The notes under the pieces were generated by a model. The model did no database searches. It had not been told where the DNA came from and saw only the letters and a program-made list of their open reading frames with translations. A program made the translations under genes and the position numbers. Positions 1-10,512 of a DNA stretch of 64,000 nt are shown here, in pieces. The DNA is from Topomyia yanbarensis (lineage: Eukaryota > Arthropoda > Insecta > Diptera > Culicidae), in the NCBI RefSeq assembly GCF_030247195.1, contig NC_080671.1, forward strand, positions 84,256,370-84,320,369, in the 5' to 3' direction. How positions within the stretch are numbered: position 1 is the first letter of the stretch; each line of letters opens with the position of its first letter.

Positions 1-79
1 TGCGATCTCCCAATCTCTAGTTGGGTCCGTTAACCTCTCTGCCAGCAAGGAACTGTGATGATGCCATCACATATTCCCA

Positions 80-1235
80 CACTGAAAACCATTCCATGAA
101 GAAAATATCATACCAAATACTTGTTTTCTTGATTTCAACAGCAAAATGAAAAACGTAACTAAATTTTCCCTTAATTTTGCGAGATTCTCAAATAATAGTT
201 ATTGAAAATTATCATTGATTTTTCATACGAGATGACAGCAAAATAGCCAAGACGCACACCTTATTGAAATACATCAAGGTAGCTACAACAACTATGTTCA
301 TACACGCTGAGCATAACGGTTATGCTGGTAGGTAGTTGTCTCAGCTTGAAAAGCTTGTTTTAGCCTGGACGCAACTACCTGAACCAGTACACAAACAACA
401 GAAATTCAGCTGACCTCATTTTGGTTTTTCTAGTTTTTCTTTAAAAACATTTCAATGAAATAAAGATTTTGATAGACATTTTCTTCAATACATGTATACT
501 GAAAGTTGAAAGTATTGTCGAAAATTGTCAAAATTATTCCATTTAGGATTAGGTCCATTATATAGTCAAATTTCAATTATTAACAAATTTTGTAATATGC
601 AGTATGATAATTATTTTTCATCTTTTGAGATTCCCAACTGCTGGCTAACTAAATAGAAAAGAAATAAAAATTATAACTTTCATCTGAAATTGAAATCATC
701 AATCAATTACCAACATTTCTCAAATACCTTTGGCTATTACGTCTCATTTGAGAGTGCAGTTCATAAAAAGATAACATTATGAGAAACATAACTCTAAATT
801 ATATTTACGTGTTAATTACTGGCATACGGAGTATTTCCACAAATTAATTCCCTACCTTCATCCATCGGTCGGTGAAATAAAACGTTTGAAATATCCTATG
901 TTGTATTTTACGATGAAGCAGTTTAATTCAACAATGAGGTTAGTTGAATCCCAGTCGTTTGTGTCATGGCTGAAATGGTAGTATAACGACATTTGCAACT
1001 GTGTCTGGACTAAAACAAGCGTTACAAGCTGAGACAAGCGTTTCAAGCTTTAGCTCAGGTAAGCTTTTCAAGTTTTGTGATAGGCTTAAACGTTCGTGTC
1101 CAGACTGAAACTGGCAGCATCAAACCAATAGCTTTGGATTATTGTTTTCAACAAAAAAAAATAGTTTGCCCAAATATTAACTAGGCAAAACCAAAAACTC
1201 AACTAATTTTTAAGTTGAAATTGTGATGAATCAGT
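80..1235. mobile_element. Probable insertion inside the composite repeat
   Basis: This stretch separates two parts of a repeat that are adjacent at 14490-14855, so it behaves as an insertion. Its ends are weakly inverted (CACTGAAAAC on the left, CAGTTTTCCGTG on the right). Internal segments near 325-365 and 1003-1045 are also inverted copies of each other (they share CTCAGCTTG and CTTGTTTTAG). No transposase is visible. Exact ends are uncertain. Confidence 0.4.
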
Positions 1236-1343
1236 TTTCCGTGCAACAGTATCGCCACGGCCTCCAATACCTCTCCCTCTCCTTTATCGGGCCAAATCTC
1301 TCTAGTTATCTATTTTTAGGTCCAGTGGACTGCACTCAAGCTT

Positions 1344-1841
1344 GAGACACGACGCCGGTGGTTAAGTGGTAAGCGTGACCGCCACTCACTCCAGTTGGCC
1401 TGGGTTTAATTCCAGCCCAGGTCGTTGAGATTTTTCTGAGGTGAAAAATCTGTGGTCACGTTTTCCTTCGGAAGGGAAGTAAAGCCGTTGGTCCCCGGTC
1501 TATGAGTTTGGTGGATCGATATCTAGTCCAGATAGTGAGTCACACCTCTCTGGCGTCGGTAAAGAAGAAGTGATCCAACTTCTATATTCTTACTAACAAA
1601 TGATACTTGTGGAGTGCGCAGTAGTAGTATATACGGCCTCTAGCAAAAGCAAGTATCGGACTAACCATTCTATCCCTTTCCTTCCGCGATCTACGTTCGG
1701 GCCTGGGCGGCGCCAGTAGTAGTTGCACATTTAAAGATGTTTCGCTACTCCCAAGCATAAATTATCTACTTATTCTCTGTGCAATTTCAGCTAGTCCAGA
1801 TCGATAACGAAATAGCAGCCAGGGGTAGTCGCACAAGCTCA
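1344..1841 (+). mobile_element. tRNA-derived SINE (Feilai-like) with 20-bp target duplication
   Basis: The head has tRNA-like promoter boxes: an A-box-like GGTTAAGTGGTAAGCG near 1359 and a B-box-like GGTTTAATTCC near 1403. An unrelated body of about 400 bp follows. The element is flanked by AGTGGACTGCACTCAAGCTT at 1324-1343 and the same 20 bases with one change at 1842-1861, a typical retroposition duplication. A 5'-truncated relative lies inverted at about 54620-54790. The family name is recalled, not checked. Confidence 0.65.
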
Positions 1842-1961
1842 AGTGGACTGCGCTCAAGCTTTTGATATATTTATTATCACTGTTTTGCCTCCTTAGCTAA
1901 CTCAGTCGCCGCCAGACTTTGGCAGTGGCTAGAGCTATGGAGGGGCATGTTGAAGGACTAT

Positions 1962-3714
1962 GCTATATTTCTCCTTATAGGAGAATAATTTAGATAAAAA
2001 CTATTTTTTCTGCAATTGTTTAAAATTTGCGCTTCTCCAAAAAACGGAAACACTCTTTGTGTCTGGGCAAACCCCTTTCAACATTCAAGAATTTTTTGAA
2101 GCCAGTTCTCCTAAATATATTAGTTTTTTTTGTAAGTTTCAAAGACTCATACCTTGAATTCCATGTGCATTTTGATGCTTATAAACCGTAGAAGAGATTT
2201 ATGAAATACAGTAGTATCAGAATAACTTGTTTTGAGGTTAAGATATTTTCAACCCAGAAACGCACGCTTGTTGCTAGGCACCGGGTCGCTTGTTTACATT
2301 GAGAAAAATTGAAATTTGAAGTGAAAATTCAAACGCACAAATGAGAGTTTTCGGACGTTTTCCTTCTGTCATTTGCATAATGGCAGAAAATTTTAAGTTT
2401 TGATAATAAACGATTAAAGTTTCGCGGATGTTTTTTGCAGTGCACTGTGATTAAAATGCATTTGAAAAAGTGAAATGAAAATGAGAAGAAGAAAAATAAG
2501 AGTGTTTCGAAATGAAATCCTTAGTGTAGAGAGGTTGTATTTTCGAACAAAATAAGAACGGCAGATGGTATTCCGTCAAAAACTCAGGTTGATTGTATAG
2601 GAAATTATTCTAGTTTCCTCAAGTAGCAGTTTCGTGGCACACAGGCAACATTAGTTTGTTGAAAAAGGTATTTTTATACTTGCTCATGTCAGATAAATGG
2701 TAAGGCAGGGGAAAGAGGGGTGTGTGGCGTAGGAGTTATGTTGTGGCTTGCTTGTATAATGCCTTAAAGGTTTTCTACTACTAAATTTCGATACTCTGAA
2801 TATATGAAGTATTCATGTCTTCAATAAAGTTGTTTGAAATTGCATTTACGAAAACTTTGCTAAAGACATTAAGTCTTGAGTTAAATTTGCTTGAAGCGTA
2901 ATTGTAGAGAATTTCTCTACAATTACTTATAGATAGGGAATGATAACTGATGCCAAAATTATTTTATCAGGATATGTGCAGTTTTACGTTTTGAAATTTT
3001 TTGGTGTTACTTAACATCGAAATTTGATAGTTTCGAATGAAAGTGGTTGTGACCGTTATTTTTTTTTTACTTTTCTTCATTATTCAAGCTCACAACTTGA
3101 CAACGAGTCCTAATATCTAGAACACGAAATTTTATTACGCCATTAAGCTCAGCACTCAAATATACTTCATTAATTGCTACTAATTTGAAATATATTGAAA
3201 TATTTATTAATTCCAATCCTGCTTTGAGGCTATTCATATAATTTATAATGCAACAAAAATAAAATGTTCATAAAACCGATCCTGACCTGCTAAAGACAAA
3301 CTGTAAACATCACTTTTCATCATCGTTCATCTAGTTTCCGAAATGTTATTCTTGTTATTAACCATATTGAATTTTTGTCCCAACTCTACACAATCTCAAA
3401 AAAAAACATTTTCAGAAATGTATGCACGTTTTCGGTGAGCAAGTTTATATTTTATAGACAATCAACCTATTCTAACTTAGCTTCGCATTCGAACAATTAT
3501 CCCCAATGCATATTTTGGAACATCGTTCCAACAATGACTTCCAACATGTTTTAATAATTTAGCCGGCTTAAAAAATACATCATTTTCATTCTAAGCTGAA
3601 ATTTGTTCATATACAGAAAGGTTTACTCCCAAAAAAAGCACAGTGGAATTAAAAAATCCTTACAAACCACAAATTTCTGCAGGCAAACCGATATAGATAC
3701 AAATCCACGAAGCA
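1962..3714. other. Unassigned AT-rich DNA
   Basis: I see no coding frame with recognisable protein content, no clear TIRs and no RNA gene here. It is probably decayed intergenic sequence. Confidence 0.4.
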
Positions 3715-3716
3715 TA

Positions 3717-5028
3717 GGGGAGAGTGGGTACACTTGATCCCACTTTTGTTTTTTCCATAACTTTTCAATGAAATAAAAATTTAAATTGCAAAATTCGCCA
3801 TTTTGTAGTCAATTTGAGTTGTAAGAGCTATGAATAATATGTAAATACTATGTATTGTAAGTAATATGAACAATTTTGGAAATCATGTCAAAACGAGGTT
3901 TTTTGTAAAAACGTGTGGTAACTTGATCCCCTGCCTACTAGGGCTAAAAAAACAAAGCACACTATGACTAATACCCACTAATATTCAGCCAATCACCTGT
4001 CCTGACAAATTAATTAATTAGACTACCTTTTTAGATGCACAACAAATTTTAATCACAGTAGAAAGTCAAGACAAGTATTTGCGGTAAATCAGTGCTGTTT
4101 AACTGGTTTTTCGCCCTTCAGTACCTTATACCGTAATTTGCTCACGGAAAAAAACATTTTAGATTAATTAATAGTGCCAGGCACTTTATGAAAATGATGT
4201 TTTTCTATTTCTATACATTTCGAAAGTGTTTGAGAGTGTTACCTATTGTATAAGGTGTACAAAATTTATTTCTTTTTATATGTGTTGTGAAACTTTTTAT
4301 TCTAAAAATGTTTTTTTCTAGACAAAAGCCCTTAGAAAGTACTTGAAAATATTCATATACAATTAGTTAGCCGATCTCATACAACCGCTTAAAAAAATTG
4401 TAAAAAAATCTTCGAGATGGATATCAACACATATTTTCTAAAATATTGCACAATTTTTTCAAACCAAATGTTATACATTAGATTTGTTTTTGAAACATCA
4501 TAAACGATCAAATATTTGCCCAACAGTACCACTACTTTAAAATAGCCCTAATTAATTCCCCCTAATCTTGAACCACTCTCTCTAGTTATTTCTAGTTAAT
4601 AAGCTTGTAAAATGTTCCGCTTAGTTAATAATTAATTTCTCCTACAATCTCCCTTCTAAAAATCATAAAGTGAATTACTATACAAAGAACACACAAAATG
4701 ACCCGTCCCCCTAATCTTACGAATATTATATTATCCCCTCTTTTATATGTATAAGTTAGCTGTAAAGTTGTTATTTTTTAGTTTCATTATATAAAACAAA
4801 ATAATATTGAAATGTGTAACCCCCTAGTTTTAAGAAATTCAAAATGTAAAACAATGAAAAAATGGCACCTTTAAGCTAACGCATACGTGCCTTATCAAAT
4901 AAACAAATTGAAAAAAACGATCAAATATTTCATTTTCTTTTTATATTGTGGTAACATTTGATGTATAGATTATGAGATATGGCCAGGGAATCAAATATCC
5001 CCAAGGATCAAGTGTCCTCACTCTCCCC
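3717..5028. mobile_element. Non-autonomous TIR element, 1.3 kb, TA target
   Basis: The left end GGGGAGAGTGGGTACACTTG and the right end, read in reverse complement as GGGGAGAGTGAGGACACTTG, are near-identical inverted repeats, and the match continues into GATCC. Each is flanked by TA (3715-3716 and 5029-5030), as for Tc1/mariner-type insertion. The interior is AT-rich and has no transposase. The motif ACTTGATCCC recurs near 3920. Confidence 0.75.
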
Positions 5029-5760
5029 TACTATATTAAATTCAGGTGGAACCATTTGTCGCTTGTTGTCTATTGCATGCAAAAACATATACAGTGAAGG
5101 CCCGATTTTATCAGCCCTTCGATTTTGTCGGCCACGCATGAAAATATGTTTGATAGGCTCTAGCGAACGAACCAAGTTAAATTCGAGTAAGTCCTTTCTT
5201 GAGTATATTTTCCTCATCTCATAGATGATAAATGGGTAAAAATAAAATAATAGGATATTCTTTTAAATTTTGCACTGCACTGAGAGAATATATCCGTAAA
5301 TCTGCTACGAATATGTTCATCCGCAGATCCGAGCATTTTTTGAAGTAGAATACTTCTAACGTTTCAATATGGGGTCCCGCTTCAAAAATTTCAGTTGAGA
5401 AATTTTCCCAGATTTGAAATGCGAATATCTTCCGTTCTACTGGACGAAATCGCAATATTTTTGCACTATCTGATCGGAAATTTGTGCAAGTATTTCGTAT
5501 TAAATTTCGGAATTACTGCGACTACTATAAATAAACCAAAACAAGGATTTTCAGAAAACAACGAGGAAAATGCGCAATTTGCCAGCATATCCCACGCAGA
5601 GCCGTCAAAAAGGAGCATGTAAGCGTTTCATTACATACGGGAATGTTATATATACAGGTCACGCGAGCTTGTTTTGTATCAGTGGGTGCTCGCTTACCAC
5701 ACGAGCAACATGCTCGTCCGGACAGTACAATGAGCGGTATCATGTTTGCGTTCCCGTACC

Positions 5761-6004
5761 AAGCGTCATCGCAAGGTTCTTCGTGATAAAATGCAGGGAA
5801 TCACCAAATCCGCCATTCGGCGTCTGGCTCGTCGTGGTGGTGTAAAATGCATCTTCGATTTAATCTACGAATGATGATGGTGTGCAAGAAAATGTCATCC
5901 GAGATGCCGTGACCTACACTGAACACGCCAAGCGCAAAACGGCAATGAATGTCGTCTATACTCTGAAGCGGCAGGGACGCACTTTGTATGGATTTGGAAG
6001 TTGA
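5761..6004 (+). pseudogene. Histone H4 pseudogene
   Basis: The translation follows histone H4 from [10 protein letters not shown] through [12 protein letters not shown] and LIYE, then, after a deletion and frame change, [17 protein letters not shown] to [11 protein letters not shown] and a stop at 6002-6004. The N-terminal tail (the GRGKGGKGLGKGGA part) is missing. A stop follows LIYE near 5871, and two codons are lost before the AMNVVY segment. The 3' stem-loop is intact 33 bp downstream. Histone genes lack introns and occur in clusters; a broken H2B lies 0.5 kb away, so this looks like a relic of a histone cluster and not a lone retrocopy. Not functional as read. Confidence 0.9.
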
Positions 6005-6037
6005 AAAGGTAGAACTCACTTGTATCATTATAAAAAA

Positions 6038-6053
6038 GGCCCTTTTCAGGGCC
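6038..6053 (+). promoter_or_regulatory. Histone mRNA 3' stem-loop (H4 relic)
   Basis: GGCCCTTTTCAGGGCC is a perfect 6-bp stem with a four-base loop and matches the replication-dependent histone 3' processing hairpin. It is preceded by a run of A and followed by CACCAAAA. Confidence 0.9.
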
Positions 6054-6436
6054 ACCAAAATCATTTCAAAGAATAAGTTTGCATTTTCTGTTTCATGGAC
6101 TGTTTCTCCCTGGAGAGCAATTTATGTTAAACCCTAAATTATGATTTATTTCAGTACGCAAATTGCAAATATGGTCAGAAACAAACTGGAGTGAAGTGGA
6201 AAACATTTTTACTAGGCGCATTCAAAAAAGGTTTCAATTCTCAAACATTTTACCAAGGTGCCGTATTACATTACTCTCTTTACCCTGAGTGTTCGATAAT
6301 CTCCGTAGTGGAAACACAATTTCAATTTTGTTCTTTATCAAAAATATGTGGTCGACCAACAAAGGTGTGGAGCTACGAAGAACACATATTGAGGACAACA
6401 CAAAAAAGGACGAGCTTACATTGTGCTGTAGTCAGG

Positions 6437-6443
6437 TATAAAA
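6437..6443 (+). promoter_or_regulatory. TATA box of the broken H2B gene
   Basis: TATAAAA lies about 70 bp before the surviving H2B codons and is followed by a CAG-rich leader of histone type. The distance is short because the start of the coding region has been lost. Confidence 0.5.
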
Positions 6444-6515
6444 ACTCAGCATGCTGTTGCCCACGCTCAGTTCGTTTCCAGCATCAGCATACAGCAGTTC
6501 GTTTGCAGCATCGCC

Positions 6516-6620
6516 CGCAAAATTCAAACCGCCGTCCGTTTGCTGCTGTCAGAAGAGTTGGCCAAGCACGCCGTCTTCGATGAAACCAAAACTGTTACCA
6601 TATACACCAGCACCAAGTAA
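6516..6620 (+). pseudogene. Histone H2B pseudogene, C-terminal third only
   Basis: The frame reads [20 protein letters not shown] and continues into a TVTIYTSTK tail and stop at 6618-6620, clearly the C-terminal helix of H2B. About the first 85 residues are gone, and promoter-like sequence lies directly against the remaining part, so a deletion removed the start and the histone-fold core. The tail has substitutions at positions usually conserved (FDETK where SEGTK is usual). A histone 3' stem-loop follows at 6645. Confidence 0.88.
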
Positions 6621-6644
6621 ATTTCGAACACTGCCCAAACAAAA

Positions 6645-6660
6645 GGCCCTTTTCAAGGCC
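6645..6660 (+). promoter_or_regulatory. Histone 3' stem-loop (H2B relic), one mismatch
   Basis: GGCCCTTTTCAAGGCC differs from the H4 copy at one stem base, which unpairs the fifth base pair. Confidence 0.8.
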
Positions 6661-6892
6661 ATCAATTTATCGACAAAGAATGAAATTGAAGTTTTGTTAT
6701 TACAAGCATCAGCTTGTCAAGAGCGTTGGATGGGAAGTGAGCCACTTGTGAACAATACCGTCGCTTTCACGAGAATGGCACAAAATCAAAAGTTATTTGT
6801 GATTTATAGACAGTTTAGTGTAATGATTCAATTTACACAAATCGAACGTTTTCTAACGTTTCGATATAGGTGCTCCGTTTCAAAAAATTTTA

Positions 6893-7035
6893 TTGCGATT
6901 ATAGAGGTTTTAACCTTATGGTCATTCGCCTCTTCGGGTTAGAAAAATCTCTTATGAAAAATTTCTAACCCTATGGATCGGGACTCGAACCCAGGCGCGC
7001 TGCGTACAAGGCAATCGATTTAACAACTTGATCCG
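6893..7035 (-). mobile_element. tRNA-headed SINE, second family
   Basis: On the minus strand this copy has a perfect B box, GGTTCGAGTCC, within a tRNA-like head, then a short body ending AACCTCTATAATC. A second copy with the same 3' tail followed by seven A residues is at 49648-49790, also minus. The two copies share about 140 bp. Confidence 0.65.
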
Positions 7036-7974
7036 AGCATTTTCGTGTATCGCGAAGAGTTGGTTTGGTCCATTTCACGAACTAAAAAACCTGGTGACTT
7101 GAAGATGGATCAATTGTTATTCCCAAACAATGCTCCTCAAGTAGTCTGGCTGGAAATAAGAGTCATCAGTCTGCAATCTACGAAGTATGCCGTGCTTACA
7201 CAACGCAACGCAAAATTCGATGGTCAAAAGTTTTGCCAACTTCAAAAAAAGACTTTTTTACAATAAGTCCCAAAAAATCGTTTTGTTACCACCTTTCTTT
7301 TTTATCTATTTTGGATCTTACTTTTTTGCTTTAACATCAGATCTCTATGGTTCATGCATTTAGAAATCATATGGCATTACGGTCAAATTTGGTACTAAAT
7401 TTTTTTCGCTTGTTTTGACATTAGATGTTGATATTTCATGCTATTTTTAGCCATTACGATATTCAACATTTTGTGGGGAGTACAGGCATTTTTTTTCGAA
7501 TATCATGAAATCAATTTTTTTTTCGTTCTGTTCCCCGATCTTGTGTTGAACAGAACGGTAGAAATTGACAATAAATAATCATTTTCGTATTTTGTCGCTT
7601 TGCATGCATAAAAAGAGTGTTTATACTTTAGTACTAGTGTAGTAATGATGGTCTATCCGCCAAAAAAGTTTGGCTTCTGCTGAAAATATTGATGTTAAGG
7701 AATAAAGGTTTAGTGTGTGAAAATTATACCACTTGCAGTATTTAGGAAATAGGAAACACTAGAATGCTTTCTTTATGAAAATAATAATAAAATTTACGAA
7801 GAATTTTCGGCAGAACTGAACAATGAAGTTTAAATGGTGAATTGCATTCAACCATAGCTTTCACTTTTCATTTATTATCAATAACCAAAGAATAATTTGA
7901 ATTTTTCTTGGAGAAAACCAATTATTTTACTGTTTAGGATTGAAAAATAGATGAATAATGTATTTCCGTATTAA
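7036..7974. other. Unassigned DNA downstream of the histone relics
   Basis: A 73-codon open frame at 7045-7266 has no recognisable content. The rest is AT-rich with no structure I can name. Confidence 0.35.
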
Positions 7975-8191
7975 CTTTTCAAAATGGTTAATAAGATTTG
8001 TAAACAAACTTCTGTTTCGATCTCCTAATTTGCTTATCAACGCAAAAAGCATTTGAAATTGCTTCTACGAAGGGTAAAGATGCGGATTAATGTGTATTTA
8101 AACGAAAATCCGCTCTGCAACGGAATAATGATCAAAACAAGTTTTTTTTACAAACATCTCTTAAGCCCTTTCGAAGAATTAATGTTGATTT
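7975..8191 (+). mobile_element. MITE, diverged copy of the Pen-2-upstream family
   Basis: It shares AATAAGATTTGTAAACAAAC at the left end and a matching right part (TACAAACATCTCTTAAGCCC) with the two 229-bp copies at 21250-21478 and 42307-42535, and is clearly older. Boundaries are approximate. Confidence 0.65.
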
Positions 8192-8432
8192 AATTTTTAA
8201 ATATTGAAGAAATAATAAATAGTAGCATGGCGTGTTTGTAATACCGGTTGCCTAAGAACAAGAAAAAATTTAACAAACAATGTCACATCTTTGTTGACAA
8301 AATTTGAACGTTCATTTTGTCAAAAAAGATTTGATATTATTAAAAAAAATTTCTTGTGCTTAGGCAATCGGTATTACGAATACACCATGCGTAAACGTAC
8401 TATTATTTATTATTTCTTCACTATTTAAATTT
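8192..8432. mobile_element. Foldback (hairpin) element
   Basis: The two halves are long inverted repeats. The left arm contains GTAATACCGGTTGCCTAAG and the right arm, reversed, GTAATACCGATTGCCTAAG. Matching continues outward through AAATAATAAATA to about 8195 and 8430. The arms exceed 60 bp and enclose about 70 bp. It abuts the MITE just before it. There is no coding content. Confidence 0.65.
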
Positions 8433-9885
8433 CACAACTATTGTGAAGAAAATATTAAAAAAACATCCGTTGTAGTATCAGTTCCAAATCTTGTAAATCG
8501 TTTTGTTTGTTTAACTGACAGTTCATTGATCAGCGATTATGACTTCCACCATCGCGCGTGGGTTTATAATATTCGCTACATGGGATGTGCGTATTTAACG
8601 GATCTACGTTTTGAAAGTGCGTATAGCGTCCGTTCCCTTACGGTGCGCGATACGCGAGAAAACCTAAACCCAAATTTGCATAAACCCATCAAGCGATGGT
8701 AAAAGATGGATCGGTTGACCGTACATACGGTGGCGGTGGCTACCAACCGAGTGACTGATTACATGTGCCGACCGGCCAACAGTATCATGCGCATTGTTCG
8801 TATGGTGGGCCCATGTGAATTGGTTTAGAGCCAAGCGACGACGAACAGTAGTAATCGTTTTAGAACTAACAAAAGCCGGACATTTTTGAATTATCATTCA
8901 CCCTGGCATAAAAAAAACAATAATAGTCTTAGATGAAAATATTAACCCGTACCCTATACGTCTGAGGAGGACTGAACATAAGGTGTCTATTTCGAGCTAA
9001 ATTCCACATATCGGAAGGCTACTCTGTCCAATGTCTTTATGGACATGTCGGCAAATAATTTTCATAATTTGAACTGCATTCAAACGTGGATTCGTCAATA
9101 AAACTCTCTGTTAACAAACAGTTTTAATTTTAATTCATTCCGCAATACCCAAACATAAACTAGGTATATGGATTACCAATTCCATCGAACGCCCAGCATC
9201 AATTCCCTGACGGGTCAGAAACATTTATACTCGGGATTCTTGCCGCATGTCGTCACTATCCCGCCAGCGTACAGCCCCTTTATGCGCTTTGGGTACAATT
9301 CACAGGCCCGCGCAATGACAAATTTTCGAACAAAATTCAACACAGTATTGGCATTTTGGCCACCTGGTTACACCCAATCGGTTGTTGGATATCGAAAATA
9401 GCGGAGTTGCAAGTAAATTGCAGTTATTTCATTTGCCATTCCTTCCTCCAACCCTCCGTGGAAGGGGCTCCGTTGTGCAGAGATTAATGACTAACACAGG
9501 CGGTTTGTGGTGTACGTAAAACGTTCCAAGTACGAGATTGAACAAATAAATACCAGAATTTACAACACTGTTGTAATAAAATTGCGCTTTGTTGTTTGCG
9601 GTGCCGCGCCTTGCAGTCCGGCCGAGCCGTGATAGGTTGGCGCTGTACACGGCACCTTAATTTTTATATATAATGGTTGTTTGTTTATTTGTTAACAATT
9701 AGGAGCAATTCAGAGGCAATGTTCAAATGATATCGTATTTCCGTGAAATGATAATGGTTGTTTTATTATAAGCTTGCGGTAGCTTTTAGTTGATCTTATA
9801 TTATCAGACCTGTGGCTTGTTTTGGCAACATTGTTCTGTAAGTTAGCGGTGCTTTCAAAGATACCAGCAGTACGGTATTTATTTT
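8433..9885. other. Unassigned DNA
   Basis: There is a 77-codon frame at 9168-9401 and a GC-richer patch at 9440-9655. I recognise neither as a gene or RNA. Confidence 0.3.
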
Positions 9886-9889
9886 TGGA

Positions 9890-10512
9890 GACACCGTACT
9901 ATTTAATGAGTTTTGCAAAGCAGTTTCCAAGTTTTTTTATAATATAATATTGGCCTTTTTCCGTAATGGCAATATGCCAAATAGAGCGGAAAAATTGTGT
10001 TGCTTTGGAAAAGGCAACTGAACATAAATTTTCTGGTTGATGGTCCTGGTTGCAATGAAAATGTCGTTCTTGAAACCACAGGAACAAATGTCCTGTCACA
10101 CGAGCTATTTCTTTGCGAAATTTGACAGCTTAATGTGTTTCAAAATCTCTGCCGTCATTCCTCTTCCAGTCGAAGTATAATATTCTTATCCAGGAAACTG
10201 TTTAAAGTTTGCCTTGACGTAGGTTTCGCCATCCTTTACCATGCAATCAAACTTCATCAGCCTCTTCATGTGCAGATTCCGCGATTGTTCTCTGGGCGAC
10301 TTGCTTTGCTCTTGTCTGGCTCGTGTTTCAGTTCGATGCACGGTCCTAGACGACACTCCCAGCCTGCATGCGACATCCCGGAAAGAGAGGTTGAGATTCC
10401 GCTTAAAACAGCTTGTCACTCATTTCGTCGTTTTTGCGGCCTCCGTGTTTCGATTTCCTCCAAATCCAGCCTTCAACAATAATAACCGCGGTTCGTCACT
10501 TGCAGTTCTTTG
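9890..10512 (-). pseudogene. Degenerate mariner-type transposase
   Basis: Read on the minus strand, 10419-10186 gives a helix-turn-helix region with LSFRDVACRLGVSSRTVHR, and then FDCMVKDGETYVKANFKQFP, the stretch around the first catalytic Asp of Tc1/mariner enzymes. With frame changes the next part (10180-9900) resembles GRGMTAEILKHIKLSNFAKK, WQAICSCGFKNDIFIATRTI and a remnant of the second catalytic region (SALFGILPLRKK) where the Asp is lost. From family knowledge this is closest to the mosquito ITmD37E type, but I could not confirm the third acidic residue. It carries several frameshifts and stops. No TIRs were identified, so the true element is larger than the span given. Confidence 0.82.

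Larger units (their letters stand above)
1..1960 (-). repeat. Composite repeat with tRNA-like module, disrupted copy
   Basis: Pieces at about 1-80, 1235-1343 and 1862-1960 match, in order, one continuous repeat at 14490-14855. On the minus strand the piece at the window edge carries a tRNA-like stretch whose A-box-like sequence is TGGCAGAGAGG. The copy is cut by about 1.15 kb of unrelated sequence (roughly 80-1235) and by a SINE at 1344-1841. The left end lies outside the window. Confidence 0.6.

Noticed and set aside
9430..9655. GC-richer patch resembling a structured RNA
   Set aside because: I could not fold it into a known RNA class, and it has no pol III boxes or terminator.
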